Shown: one piece after another, positions 1 to 7,193 of the stretch | Layout: the number at the start of each line of letters is the position of its first letter | Position numbering within the stretch: the stretch's first letter is position 1 | Assembly (NCBI GenBank): GCA_003476685.1 | Contig: DMVN01000082.1 | Coordinates: 1-14,487 of the forward strand | DNA length: 14,487 bases | Source: Acidobacteriota bacterium | GTDB lineage: Bacteria > Acidobacteriota > Aminicenantia > Aminicenantales > Saccharicenantaceae | Direction of reading: 5' to 3' | Position numbers and translations under genes: made by a program | The notes under the pieces: generated by a model | Seen by the model: only the letters and a program-made list of their open reading frames with translations | Databases searched by the model: none | What the model was told of the DNA's origin: nothing

Positions 1-238
1 CGAGCAGCGGCTGCCCGCCGGAGTCTTTCACAGAAACATAAAAAGTCCTGAAGCCCGTCGATTCAGGGAAGAGGAGCTTGACGTCCCGGCCGGGGTCGTT
101 AAGGTCGCAACCCACAGCTGCCAGCAGAGGGATTTGACTCAAGGCGGTCAGGATTAACATGAGTGAGACAGTAAGAATAGGCAGGGGCGCCTGAGAAAAT
201 TTCTTGGGCGGGTTTATCTTCGGTGTTTTATGGCGCAT
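1..238 (-). CDS. Exported protein, N-terminal fragment cut by window edge; possibly FMN-binding domain family
   Basis: The first 79 codons of a minus-strand gene run off the left edge. The start ATG (238-236) has an AGGAG Shine-Dalgarno site six bases upstream, and that site overlaps the stop codon of the outer-membrane gene before it. Only 9 bp separate the two genes, so they are probably co-transcribed and translationally coupled. A basic start (MRHKTPKINPPKK) is followed by a hydrophobic segment at about residues 19-42, so the product is exported or membrane-anchored. A Cys after the hydrophobic stretch (AAVGC) is a poor lipobox, so lipidation is uncertain. The mature part begins DLNDPGRDVKLLFPESTG and continues with a DSGGQPLL segment. 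This reminds me of exported FMN-binding-domain proteins that sit near polyferredoxins, but the FMN attachment motif would be outside the window. The coding call is firm; the family is a guess. Confidence 0.6.
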   Translation of the reverse strand, partial: MRHKTPKINPPKKFSQAPLPILTVSLMLILTALSQIPLLAAVGCDLNDPGRDVKLLFPESTGFRTFYVSVKDSGGQPLL

Positions 239-247
239 TCCCTTCTC

Positions 248-1282
248 CTAAAATATGTTTCGATAATAGTAGACCTGAAGGGCCAGCCTGGAGCTTTTCT
301 GCTGCTGGTCATAAAGAAACATAGCGCGAAGAGCGAGGTCAGAATTCAGGCGATAGCTGACTCCGGTCCCGGCCAGGTAGGTCCAGCCGGCAGCATGTTT
401 CAAGAAGCTCAGCTGAGCTTCGAGTTTCAGCCTTCCCTCGTCCAGGAGATTGAGTCCCTGGCGTAAAAAAAACAGATGCCAGGGCTGGCCGGCCCGGCGG
501 CCGAGGTTTGCTTCCAACCGTGTCTCCCAGTTAAGCCAGAAGTAGGTGGTGTCGAATGAAAGGCCGGACCAGGAAACAGGGCTGCTAGCTGACTCTAGTG
601 AATCCATCTCCTCGAGTACCCGGCTGGTAAAGGCAGACAAACCGAAGCTGTAGTTGTCGCGAACCAGAACGCCGTATGAAATGCGGCCTGCGAGCAGGTA
701 ATTCCGGTCGAACTTCAGACTCATCCCGGAGCCGGTGGTAAGGCTCAGAGCAGAATCGCCCCAGTGAAATTCGCGGTGAAGACCGGCGCCCCAGTCCCGG
801 TCGAAGTTGTGGCCAAGCATGCTGGCATCCGGTAGGAGCAATGCGTGGTTATCAAGGTTGTAATTAAGGCCAAGAGCGGGTTTGCTGTGCCCGAGCCAAA
901 ATTCAGCCAGCCTGGTCTTAAATCTGACCAGAGCGTTGTAGAGTTGAAGCCGGATGGGCCAGTCCTTTGACTCATCGTAAACAACGCGCAGCTGAAAAGA
1001 GGCATAGCCAAGGTCAGATTTTTGTCGGTAAAACCGGGTAATGGTTTCCAGGCCAAGGCTGTTCTTCTGCATTGGGTGGTGAGGCAGGTAAGAATAGAAC
1101 TCGATGGATTTCTGGCTAAAATTGAAGGCGGAAAGGGCCTGAAGCTCAAAAAAGAAAAGGGAGCTACGGTTCTGTGCTGGAAGCGGGCTGCGGATGCAGA
1201 ATATGGCCAGGAGCAAAACCGCAATGGGCAGAGAAAAACTACGGCGTTGACTGGTCTGGCAGGCCCTTTGGTTAATCCTCAT
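248..1282 (-). CDS. Outer-membrane beta-barrel protein, family not recognised
   Basis: This is a 344-residue protein. A positively charged N-terminus and a hydrophobic segment at about residues 16-36, ending PLPAQ, form a classical Sec signal peptide. The rest is an alternation of short polar and aromatic stretches (for example YASFQLRVVYDES and FWLNWETRLEANLG), as in transmembrane beta-strands. It ends VYYYRNIF, with the C-terminal Phe and alternating aromatics used as the BAM recognition signal. I do not recognise a named porin family. The start ATG at 1282 has an AAGGG-type site about ten bases upstream. The next gene starts 9 bp downstream. The upstream gap to the FixH/YtkA-like gene is 172 bp with no convincing terminator, so read-through from that gene is possible. 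Confidence 0.8.
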   Translation of the reverse strand: MRINQRACQTSQRRSFSLPIAVLLLAIFCIRSPLPAQNRSSLFFFELQALSAFNFSQKSIEFYSYLPHHPMQKNSLGLETITRFYRQKSDLGYASFQLRVVYDESKDWPIRLQLYNALVRFKTRLAEFWLGHSKPALGLNYNLDNHALLLPDASMLGHNFDRDWGAGLHREFHWGDSALSLTTGSGMSLKFDRNYLLAGRISYGVLVRDNYSFGLSAFTSRVLEEMDSLESASSPVSWSGLSFDTTYFWLNWETRLEANLGRRAGQPWHLFFLRQGLNLLDEGRLKLEAQLSFLKHAAGWTYLAGTGVSYRLNSDLALRAMFLYDQQQKSSRLALQVYYYRNIF

Positions 1283-1454
1283 GAGTTTTTATCCCTTGTA
1301 TTTTGAGTGAGAGCCGGCTTTGCCTGGTTCAACTTTGTCTCTTGAGATTTTGGTAATCATTTCTTTAGGTAACTGTTCTGTTTAGTAACCTCGTAGTTAA
1401 CTTTCTTGGTGGCTGATGCTTTTGACTTATTTTATAAGCCTGTCCTGGCTGCCA

Positions 1455-1922
1455 CTACACCTTAAAGAGGATGCGACCGCGGTACAGGATGTTCTCTCCC
1501 TGCTTGAAGGTTAAAATTACCTCCCAGTCGCCAGGCATGACAATGTTAACAGGAAGAAGATAAGCCCCTTGGTTATTGACCTTAAAAGCCACCTCACCAG
1601 AATCGTGGTGTCCGCGCATTGAAGGCATGTCAGAACGGCCATAGATTTGCAGATGATTGACCTTGTCTCCTGTTTGGTCGTGAACCGCAAGCTTAAGAAT
1701 AATAGTGCCCATTTTAGGTGTTTGGTTGAATTCCCAGATGAAATAACTACCGTCCGGGAGCGGATTCTTCTTTCCCGCAGATTTCAGGACCGGGATTTCT
1801 TCGGCTGGGTTGGACAGGCTAACCTCTTGCCGGGACCGGACGAGACTGAGAACCGGCTGGGCAGCCAGGGTTATGAGCAACAAGCCTAAGCCAATACTTA
1901 AGATGAAACTCTTTTTTAACAT
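1455..1922 (-). CDS. Exported FixH/YtkA-like domain protein
   Basis: This 155-residue protein has an N-terminal hydrophobic signal or anchor (residues 5-27). A linker is followed by a beta-sandwich-like domain from about residue 55 to the end. The segment SDMPSMRGHH (97-106), then a GAYLLPVNIVMPGDWEV stretch (119-135) and a final RGRILFKV strand, resemble the YtkA-like/FixH fold: a Met- and His-containing loop and a GDWEV turn. Met99, Met102, His105 and His106 could bind a metal, but that is inference. FixH is normally an accessory factor for cbb3 oxidase assembly; no oxidase genes are visible here, so that role should not be assumed. The start is well set by GGAG six bases before ATG 1922. 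A short inverted repeat lies about 50 bp upstream. Confidence 0.7.
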   Translation of the reverse strand: MLKKSFILSIGLGLLLITLAAQPVLSLVRSRQEVSLSNPAEEIPVLKSAGKKNPLPDGSYFIWEFNQTPKMGTIILKLAVHDQTGDKVNHLQIYGRSDMPSMRGHHDSGEVAFKVNNQGAYLLPVNIVMPGDWEVILTFKQGENILYRGRILFKV

Positions 1923-2242
1923 GTTTTACTCCTTCTTTTTGTCCATGCAAGTTCATTCTATACTCAATGCCCTATAAATTCTATAGGAATAATAGGAAAT
2001 AGATCAGTTAGAGATGAGAGTTTTGGCCGGAATCGCGGATAGTTTCAGTCAGGCTAAGCGTTATCTTGAGAGGGGCTGGCTGAGGTCAGGCTTGGCTGCC
2101 TATTTTTAATGTCAATTATATCAGTTGGTTAAGTAGTTTTATCCGGACTAAACGAGCGCTTAATCAGATGGCAGGCTTCCCGGGCTGAGATGAAAGAATA
2201 ATTTTAAGCGAGTGGCCAGTAATCGCAAAAAGGCGCCTGCTT
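1923..2242. other. 320-bp intergenic region upstream of the FixH/YtkA-like gene
   Basis: I see no credible gene here on either strand. The part next to the FixH/YtkA-like gene is AT-rich and holds the 1971-1987 inverted repeat, so it probably contains that gene's promoter, but no TTGACA/TATAAT pair with normal spacing is clear. No strong hairpin-plus-T-run terminator follows the YCII-like gene; the AGGCGCCT palindrome near 2232 has no loop. Confidence 0.5.
1971..1987. promoter_or_regulatory. Short inverted repeat, possible operator
   Basis: CCTATA (1971-1976), five bases, then TATAGG (1982-1987) form a perfect 6-bp inverted repeat about 50 bp upstream of the start of the FixH/YtkA-like gene, where its promoter should lie. 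It is AT-rich and has no T-run, so it looks more like a DNA-binding site than a terminator. This is inferred from position and symmetry only. Confidence 0.25.
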
Positions 2243-2545
2243 TCATTCAAACTTCATAAAGGGGGCGGGGCGGATGGGGTGGATTTCAATTTTTTCCCAG
2301 ACCCGGTTCAGGACATAAGGCTCGTTATCCAGCCATTCTTTCCGCAGGGCCTCTTCGGAAGGGAAATTACAGATGATGATGGAGCCGATTAGTTCCCCGG
2401 CTTGGTTAAGGATGCCGGCGGCACACAGCCATTTGCCTTCTTCGTAAAAATTTTCACCCTGCCTCAGGTGTTCTTCCCGGACGGCCTGGCGACGATTGGG
2501 GCCGGCTGGCGGCGGATAATCAAAAGCTAAAACCATAAAAGGCAT
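2243..2545 (-). CDS. YCII-related domain protein
   Basis: This is a 100-residue cytosolic protein resembling the YCII-related dimeric alpha+beta-barrel fold (YciI family). Supporting features are the opening MPFMVLAFDYP, an R-x-x-H-type segment (REEHLRQGENFYEEGKWL, about 23-40), a central AAGILNQAGELIGSIIICN strand pair, then FPSEEALRKEWLDNEPYV (61-78), matching the family's 'ee..w...DP.v' pattern, and a terminal IEIHPIRP strand. Family members are small enzymes or enzyme-like proteins of mostly unknown substrate. I chose ATG 2545 because AAAGGA lies six bases upstream and the protein then has normal family length. The frame stays open further upstream to 2839, but that extension has no recognisable content. 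Confidence 0.8.
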   Translation of the reverse strand: MPFMVLAFDYPPPAGPNRRQAVREEHLRQGENFYEEGKWLCAAGILNQAGELIGSIIICNFPSEEALRKEWLDNEPYVLNRVWEKIEIHPIRPAPFMKFE

Positions 2546-2909
2546 GATAATTCCTTTCAACAAGACTTTTTTACAATTAGAAAACATTTTTGACTGAAAA
2601 AGCAAGCGAAAGAAAGTGAGGAAGTTTTCGGGAAGCCAGGGTTGTGGTTTGGAAATAGTGCTATTAAATGAAGTGGAGCTGCCCGGAAACTCCGGGACTG
2701 GAAGCAAGTAAGCCTTAAGGCCAGGGGAGCAAGCTGGCATCCAGCCAGGAGAGCAAAAGATTTTTGAAAAGACAGGCATTCCTTTAGAATATTTTAATTT
2801 TTGATAACAGGACAAAACCAGGCAATAATGACCCAACAAATGAAACAGCTCGGTGCGGTATTTGCTTCCCGAGCATTCTGGTTAGAAAATTAGGTCATAC
2901 CGGCTGCTC
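2546..2909. other. 364-bp region between YCII-like and polyferredoxin genes
   Basis: An open frame continues upstream of the YCII-like start through this region, but it is not convincing as coding sequence: it has no start with a good ribosome site and no domain. No rho-independent terminator is obvious after the polyferredoxin stop. I see no RNA gene or repeat. It probably holds the promoter of the YCII-like gene in its AT-rich end (about 2546-2640). Confidence 0.4.
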
Positions 2910-3977
2910 TTAGCCTTTAGTTTTGTCTTTAACCCCGAATCGCAACAGGCCCCGGCGGCAGCCCTTGGTGCAGATGGTGCAGGCAAAACAGTCTGGTACC
3001 ATAACCGCCTCCTTGAGTATTTGGGCGACGGCCGGGCAGGGAGCTTTGGCGGCGCAGGCCTGACAATCATTGCAGCTGTCTTTCTTCTTGACCACGCGGA
3101 AAACAGCCATCTGCTCAATGATATTGGTGAACAGACCGACCGGGCAGACGAAGTAGCAGTAAGGCCGGTAGACAAAAAAGGCGAAGCCCAGCGTCAGAAG
3201 AAGCGGCAGAAAATGAAAAAGATTATCCAGCAGGGTCGGCTGCAGGTTCCACTTGAAGCCTTCAAAGGCATTGAGGTAATCATAAAGCGAGAGGGCCCGG
3301 GTCTGACCCTGGTTGACCGTATGGATTATGGCCGTCCAGCTCAGGGCGATAAAGGCCAGGAAAATTGACACTCTGAAAGTCTGGCTGAGGCGGAAGGACG
3401 GTCGGCGTCTCCGGATTTTGAGCTTATCAGCCAGCCTGGCCAGCAGTTCCTGGATGGCTCCCACCGGACAGACGTAGCTGCAGAAAAGTTTGGGGCCGAC
3501 GAGGCTCAAAAATAGAATTACAGCCAGGGTGGCCAGCATCGGTGCTCGCAACCCGTAAAGAAGCGGCTTGGTGAAAGCGCAGATGGGTGATGGATGCATG
3601 GAAAAACCGGAGAAAAACTTAAGCCCGAGGTTAGCAGACACTCCGTAAAGAAAGGTAGCAATTACCAGAAAGGGGATTCTGGTCCGATTGTCCATCTTTC
3701 CGGTCAGCAGCAGAAACAGGGCTACGGCTGCTATTATCAGCATGGTAATTAATTTGGGGCTGAAGAGAAAATTGAAGAAATTTTGAGTCGGCAACGGTTG
3801 GGAGGCTTGCTGACCAAAGCGCTGGCCTAAACCCTGACCAGGTCCCTGTCGGAGCTGTTGCTCAGGGCTCTGTCCTTCTTCTAAGGAAGACTGCTGAATC
3901 AGGGCCAAAGACGGCAGCCCCAGGATAATCACCATAATCATTAAACAGGCGGCCAGATAAATCTTTTTGTTTGACAT
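2910..3977 (-). CDS. NapH/CcoG-like membrane polyferredoxin (4Fe-4S binding protein)
   Basis: This 355-residue membrane electron-transfer protein has hydrophobic segments at about 6-26, 74-92, 101-118, 146-160, 203-222 and 255-271. Two C-x3-CP motifs follow membrane segments (C166/C170 and C274/C278), as in the NapH/NosR/CcoG family. The C-terminal part has two ferredoxin-like clusters. The second is canonical C-x2-C-x2-C-x3-C (330, 333, 336, 340). The first is C302-x2-C305-x2-C308-x5-C314-P, with two extra residues before the last Cys. After the first hydrophobic segment there is a Gln/Gly-rich stretch (about 29-62) likely to be an extracytoplasmic linker. ATG 3977 is preferred, with GGAG about ten bases upstream; a TTG nine codons earlier has no site. 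The family passes electrons from quinol or reductant across the membrane; the partner here is unknown. Confidence 0.85.
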   Translation of the reverse strand: MSNKKIYLAACLMIMVIILGLPSLALIQQSSLEEGQSPEQQLRQGPGQGLGQRFGQQASQPLPTQNFFNFLFSPKLITMLIIAAVALFLLLTGKMDNRTRIPFLVIATFLYGVSANLGLKFFSGFSMHPSPICAFTKPLLYGLRAPMLATLAVILFLSLVGPKLFCSYVCPVGAIQELLARLADKLKIRRRRPSFRLSQTFRVSIFLAFIALSWTAIIHTVNQGQTRALSLYDYLNAFEGFKWNLQPTLLDNLFHFLPLLLTLGFAFFVYRPYCYFVCPVGLFTNIIEQMAVFRVVKKKDSCNDCQACAAKAPCPAVAQILKEAVMVPDCFACTICTKGCRRGLLRFGVKDKTKG

Positions 3978-4008
3978 ATGTGTCTTACTCCATTTTTTAA
4001 ACAAGATA

Positions 4009-4029
4009 TTACCAAAATTCTGGTGGTAA
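4009..4029. promoter_or_regulatory. Inverted repeat just upstream of the polyferredoxin gene
   Basis: TTACCA (4009-4014) and TGGTAA (4024-4029) are perfect inverted arms separated by nine bases, about 30-50 bp before the polyferredoxin start. The position suits an operator or leader hairpin. No protein is known to bind it, and six-base arms can arise by chance. Confidence 0.25.
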
Positions 4030-4082
4030 GGCTAAGAAAAAAAATATTTAAGTCGCTCTCTGAATTATTATGAGGGCTTTGC

Positions 4083-4237
4083 TTAGAAAATAATTTCCCG
4101 GCCAACGCCGATTTTTACAAAATCGCTGCCGTATTCTTCGGAAAAAAGCTGGTGGGATAACTATAGCCCTCAATTCCCCGAGGCCAAGCAGAATAGTGAA
4201 CCGGTTTTCTGTTCAGTAAACCGCTGTCAGTTTCCAT
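4083..4237 (-). pseudogene. Possible decayed coding fragment
   Basis: Two overlapping short minus-strand frames look protein-like but neither is a complete gene. One starts at ATG 4237 without a ribosome site and reads METDSGLLNRKPVHYSAWP and onward, stopping after 40 codons. The other is open from 4160 to a TAA at 4083 and contains FSEEYGSDFVKIGVGREIIF. Joining them by one frameshift around 4150-4160 gives a continuous sequence of about 50 residues. The FVKIGVG segment has the look of a folded enzyme strand-turn, but I cannot name the family. Short open frames arise by chance, so this is a tentative call. Confidence 0.22.
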
Positions 4238-4240
4238 GGT

Positions 4241-4666
4241 TCAGGGATAGGTCCTTAAACCGAGCGCTGTCTTTAAGACTGAAATTACAGCTTTCCAATC
4301 TTGCTTCTCAGATAGATAAATGAGATGGCCGGGGCAGCGGCAGTCGGAGGCCCCGAAACCAGGAACTGGAACTACAGAATTCCGGAGAAGCTGTCGCAAC
4401 CTGCAGGCCATCCGGCATTCATCAAAAGAGCCTGGTCTTATCAGGACCTCAATGATTTGGGCCTTACTTAAAAAACTATCTATATGCCAGAAGGTCTTTT
4501 TTTCGACTCTTAAGTGTCTTTCAATCCTGACCCTCAGCCCGCGCCTGGCCCGGCCAACATAGAGATAATAACCCGCCTTAAAATAGGCCTCCTGAAACCG
4601 GCCAATTTTTATGGCCTGACCCTTTTTCAATCTTATTATTAATATATACAGGCCCCGGTCATTCAT
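4241..4666 (-). CDS. DUF123 GIY-YIG-like (Uri superfamily) nuclease domain protein
   Basis: This is a 141-residue single-domain cytosolic protein. It carries the DUF123 signature throughout: GLYILIIRL at the start, GYYLYVGRARRGLRVRIERH (32-51; the YYLYVG and Arg-rich helix correspond to the GIY-YIG core), then HIDSFL (61-66), an acidic-Cys DEC (82-84), and GFGASDCRCPGHLIYL (103-118). The cysteines at 109 and 111 with the preceding His and Cys may bind a metal. Family members are small putative endonucleases of the Uri superfamily; the natural DNA substrate is not established. It lies 24 bp downstream of the methyltransferase on the same strand, so the two are probably an operon. The ribosome site is weak (GATGAG). 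Confidence 0.85.
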   Translation of the reverse strand: MNDRGLYILIIRLKKGQAIKIGRFQEAYFKAGYYLYVGRARRGLRVRIERHLRVEKKTFWHIDSFLSKAQIIEVLIRPGSFDECRMACRLRQLLRNSVVPVPGFGASDCRCPGHLIYLSEKQDWKAVISVLKTALGLRTYP

Positions 4667-4690
4667 GGCTCATCGGGTCATTACACCCGT

Positions 4691-5209
4691 TTAAATTTTA
4701 TTGAAGGAATAAGTAAAACGGCCTGTTTTTAACAGCTTGAATAAATTGCTTTCAGTCAGAGCCTGGATAATCTGGCTTGCTTTTAAATGGTGATCGCTTA
4801 CAGAAAGAATACCCCCGGGCTTTAAAATCCGGTGTAGTTCCCTTAAGACTTCCTGTGGCTGCTCCAGGTGGTGAAAGACGTCGTAGAGAAGGACGACATC
4901 AAGGTAATCGTCCGGCAGTCCGGTCGGCCCGTCAGAATGGATGGTGCTGATATTTTTAAGCTGTTTTCTTTCGGCCAGACCTCGGACCATCCTGATAGCC
5001 AGCGGGTTGATATCCAGAGCATAGATTTTCCCGGGAGGCCCGACCATTTCCACTAGAGGCAAAAGGTAGCTTCCTGGCCCACAGCCAAAGTCCAGCACCC
5101 GGTCCCCGGGTTTAATTTCCACTTCTTCCAGGATTATCCGGCGCGGCCGACGAAGGTCGCGAATCTTATAACTCAGGGCCAGCAGGAGAAAATGAAGGCG
5201 TTTCTTCAT
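4691..5209 (-). CDS. Class I SAM-dependent methyltransferase
   Basis: This is a 172-residue protein with a Rossmann methyltransferase fold. Motif I is VLDFGCGPGSY (38-48), the SAM-ribose acidic strand is YALDINP (63-69), motif II/III is LLYDVFHHLEQP (about 109-120), and the LKPGGILSVSDHH strand (about 131-143) follows. These are typical of the Methyltransf_11 type (UbiE-like). The substrate cannot be told from sequence. An adenine-rich basic start precedes a short hydrophobic helix (LHFLLLALSY). ATG 5209 was chosen; TTG at 5212, immediately upstream, is equally spaced from the AGGGG site and cannot be excluded. A TATAAT (5237-5232, minus) lies just upstream but has no good -35 partner. Confidence 0.85.
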   Translation of the reverse strand: MKKRLHFLLLALSYKIRDLRRPRRIILEEVEIKPGDRVLDFGCGPGSYLLPLVEMVGPPGKIYALDINPLAIRMVRGLAERKQLKNISTIHSDGPTGLPDDYLDVVLLYDVFHHLEQPQEVLRELHRILKPGGILSVSDHHLKASQIIQALTESNLFKLLKTGRFTYSFNKI

Positions 5210-5449
5210 CAAAATTCTATATCCCCTGAAAATTATAGCGCTTATGGTTACGGCCTGCAGCTTAAAATATTATTAGCGGTCTAACGGTCCGGATCCTTTA
5301 GTTTATTGTTGACGAAGCTATACAGCTTGTTTTGGAGAAGGAAATTTATAGCCATAGTTCACAATGTTGAAATCGGAGGCTGAAGCTGCGGATTAGAGCC
5401 CTGACTCAGATGGCAGTTGTGGCTTGGTAAAGTCAGGCCCCGCTCTACT

Positions 5450-5893
5450 CTAATTGTAGGCTTCCATAATTTTCCGGTCTTCTTTAAGCAAATCGCCGGC
5501 CAGTTCTTCCATTTTCATCTCATTCCAGAAGGGGAGTTGCTCGTGCATTTTCAGGTATTTTAAGGGAATGGGGTGGGTGCCCACTACCACCGGGACTCCG
5601 TAGCGCTTCTCAATGAATTCTTTGAAATGTCTAATGTAGGGGCAGGGTGGATAGCCCACGACCAGACCGGTAGCCAGGTGGATAACCTCAGCCCCGTTTT
5701 TAATCATTTCTTCCGGGACATATTCCACGTTGCCGCCAGGGCAGCCGCCGCAGTAGGAGTAGCCGACCACTTCCACAGATTCATCTTTGGGATAACGGGC
5801 GAAGCCTCCGACCCGCTCCCGGATGGAGCGGAAGCACTTGCCGCCACCGCAGGATTGATAACGCCCGCAGATGATAATGCCGACTTTTTTCAT
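5450..5893 (-). CDS. CGGC domain-containing protein (putative metal-binding)
   Basis: This is a 147-residue cytosolic protein. The CGGC-domain family is recognisable from an N-terminal strand (KKVGIIICGRYQSC), a CGGGKC motif (15-20), the YCGGCPGGN box (47-55) that names the family, a second-half ATGLVVGYPPCPY segment with Cys84, and VVVGTHP (102-108). The cysteines (9, 15, 20, 48, 51, 84) are many for a protein of this size and are presumed to bind a metal or Fe-S cluster; the biochemical role of the family is not established. AAGGAG lies seven bases before ATG 5893. It is the last of four same-strand genes behind the DUF134 regulator and is probably part of that operon, with a 100-bp gap upstream. 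Confidence 0.85.
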   Translation of the reverse strand: MKKVGIIICGRYQSCGGGKCFRSIRERVGGFARYPKDESVEVVGYSYCGGCPGGNVEYVPEEMIKNGAEVIHLATGLVVGYPPCPYIRHFKEFIEKRYGVPVVVGTHPIPLKYLKMHEQLPFWNEMKMEELAGDLLKEDRKIMEAYN

Positions 5894-5993
5894 ATGTATC
5901 TCCTTGAATAATAATAGGGCTTGCTTCTCGGTGCGATTTTAATTTGGCCTTTAAGGAAAGAAATCCGCTCCGAGGCAATAAATTTATTTCATT

Positions 5994-6371
5994 TTATTTC
6001 TCTTCCTCTTCCTTATACTTCTTTTTCAAAGTTTCTTCCAGCTCTTTGATTCTGGTTTCCAGCTCTTCTTTTTCCTGTTTGAGCCAGTTGAGTTCGGAGC
6101 GCAGGTCTTCATCAGCCGGCTCTTGTTCCGGGCCGGCATAGCCAGGCCTAAACCAGCCTCTGTACCCCGGAAAGCCGCGGAAAATGTGGCCGGTTTCCCT
6201 TTCCTGCCAGTAGGCATTCGGACCAAATCCGCAGCGGCAGGGACCAAGGTAAGTGAAACCTTCAGGTGGCTGCACCTGTCCCCGCCAGTTCTGATGCCAG
6301 CCGCGTCCATAGCCGGGGCCAAAACCCTGACCATAGCCGTAGCCGTAATGCCTTCCGTAATATCCTCTCAT
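5994..6371 (-). CDS. Gly/Tyr-rich small protein with C-terminal coiled coil (DUF5320-like)
   Basis: This is a 125-residue protein of three parts. Residues 1-30 are a Gly/Tyr/His/Trp/Arg-rich low-complexity segment (RGYYGRHYGYGYGQGFGPG). Residues 31-80 hold LGPCRCGFGPNAYW with two cysteines and several aromatics. Residues 86-124 are a highly charged amphipathic helix (RSELNWLKQEKEELETRIKE), almost certainly a coiled coil that would make oligomers. It resembles the small DUF5320 proteins found near DUF134/NifX metal clusters, but the match is by layout, not strong residue identity. The start is very well supported: AGGAGG six bases before ATG 6371. No function is known; its position within the cluster suggests a structural or metal-related role. 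Confidence 0.75.
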   Translation of the reverse strand: MRGYYGRHYGYGYGQGFGPGYGRGWHQNWRGQVQPPEGFTYLGPCRCGFGPNAYWQERETGHIFRGFPGYRGWFRPGYAGPEQEPADEDLRSELNWLKQEKEELETRIKELEETLKKKYKEEEEK

Positions 6372-6502
6372 GTTAAACCTCCTGTTAAATTCAAAATCAA
6401 TTTTCTAAAAGCAGTTTTAATCTGACTAAGTAAAGACCTGCTTCAACTGCAAGCTCAACCCGAGCCTCAACCCCAGGCTAAATCTCGGGCCCGGATTGAG
6501 AA

Positions 6503-6709
6503 TCATTCCTTTTCTTTTTTCTGCTTGCTCAGTCTGTCATGTTCCGAGCCCTGGCGGATGAGGGCCGAACCACAATTGGGACAGCGTTCCTCGATGCAGG
6601 GAACGCCAGGCTGGTGTTTTTTTCGGTATCCGCATTTAGGACAAACACAATAACCTTCGGGACCAAGTCCCTGGCGGCCCGGGTGAGAGCCTTGTTGTCT
6701 TCCACGCAT
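6503..6709 (-). CDS. Small zinc-ribbon/Cys-knuckle protein
   Basis: This is a 68-residue protein with two Cys knuckles. The first is CVCPKCG (C21, C23, C26) and the second ERCPNCGSALIR (C43, C46), with Cys38 preceding in GVPCIEE. The pattern suits a zinc ribbon or rubredoxin-like site. The ends are basic and low in complexity (RGRQQGSHPGRQGLGPEGY and a KQKKEKE tail). ATG 6709 is preferred over an upstream in-frame start at 6751 because AAGGAGG lies just five bases before it and because the longer frame would overlap the DUF134 stop. It begins 17 bp after the DUF134 stop codon, so the two are in one transcript. It may be a partner for metal delivery or for the regulator; no function is known. 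Confidence 0.8.
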   Translation of the reverse strand: MRGRQQGSHPGRQGLGPEGYCVCPKCGYRKKHQPGVPCIEERCPNCGSALIRQGSEHDRLSKQKKEKE

Positions 6710-6726
6710 TTTTCCCTCCTTTAGGC

Positions 6727-7146
6727 TTAAAAGCGACGGCCGCGCCGGCAACTACCCCGGCCGCGGCGACGGGGTGGGCCCGTGGGGCCCGGTGGGCCGG
6801 GTTGCTCCAACCTGCCCGGTGAGTATGAAATATGACCAGGTTCAAATTGACCTGGCTCTATGTCCACTGGCCCGCCTTCTATCAGCAGCCCTTTACCGGT
6901 GACCAGAGCTTCAGCCACTTTTTTGCGGCCGGACTCCAGGATGCGGGCAAAGGTCGGGCGAGACACACCCATTTTTTCAGCCGCCTGCTCCTGGTAGAGG
7001 CCTTCCAGGTCAGCCAGTCGAATGGCTTCAAGCTCATCGAGGTTTAAGGTTATCACTTCAGCCAGATGGGCTTTTTGGCCTTCGGGAAAGAATCTGGATA
7101 TTCCCGGTCTCCAGCCTATGCGGCGTCGGCAAAACGGTCTCGGCAT
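6727..7146 (-). CDS. DUF134 (UPF0251) family HTH protein, probable regulator of the cluster
   Basis: This is a 139-residue putative DNA-binding protein. The DUF134 core is clear: MPRPFCRRR start, then LNLDELEAIRLADLEGLYQE (34-53), a sigma-70 region 4-like helix-turn-helix (AAEKMGVSRPTFARILESGR, 55-74), and KVAEALVTGKGLLIEGG. After the core the protein has a low-complexity tail from about 93, ending in Pro/Gly repeats (PGPPGPTGPP) and an Arg-rich run (RRRGRGSCRRGRRF), likely disordered and basic. AAGGAG lies seven bases before ATG 7146. It is the first gene of a four-gene minus-strand run and is divergent from the NifX-like gene. The shared 18-bp promoter element makes it the obvious candidate autoregulator, which is inference from layout. 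Confidence 0.88.
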   Translation of the reverse strand: MPRPFCRRRIGWRPGISRFFPEGQKAHLAEVITLNLDELEAIRLADLEGLYQEQAAEKMGVSRPTFARILESGRKKVAEALVTGKGLLIEGGPVDIEPGQFEPGHISYSPGRLEQPGPPGPTGPPRRRGRGSCRRGRRF

Positions 7147-7193
7147 AACTGTCTCCTTTTTAGCTATCAGCTGAGCCCTGTTTCGGACTCAAT

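Noticed and set aside
2546..2839. N-terminal extension of the YCII-like frame to 198 residues
   Set aside because: The YCII-like domain is complete from ATG 2545, which has a good AAAGGA site; the extension is Ser/Pro/Leu-rich without a domain or a ribosome site.
1455..3977. Remains of a ccoGH/fixGH oxidase-assembly operon
   Set aside because: The polyferredoxin and FixH/YtkA-like genes are separated by the YCII-like gene and about 700 bp of non-coding DNA, and no oxidase or CcoI/CcoS gene is present.
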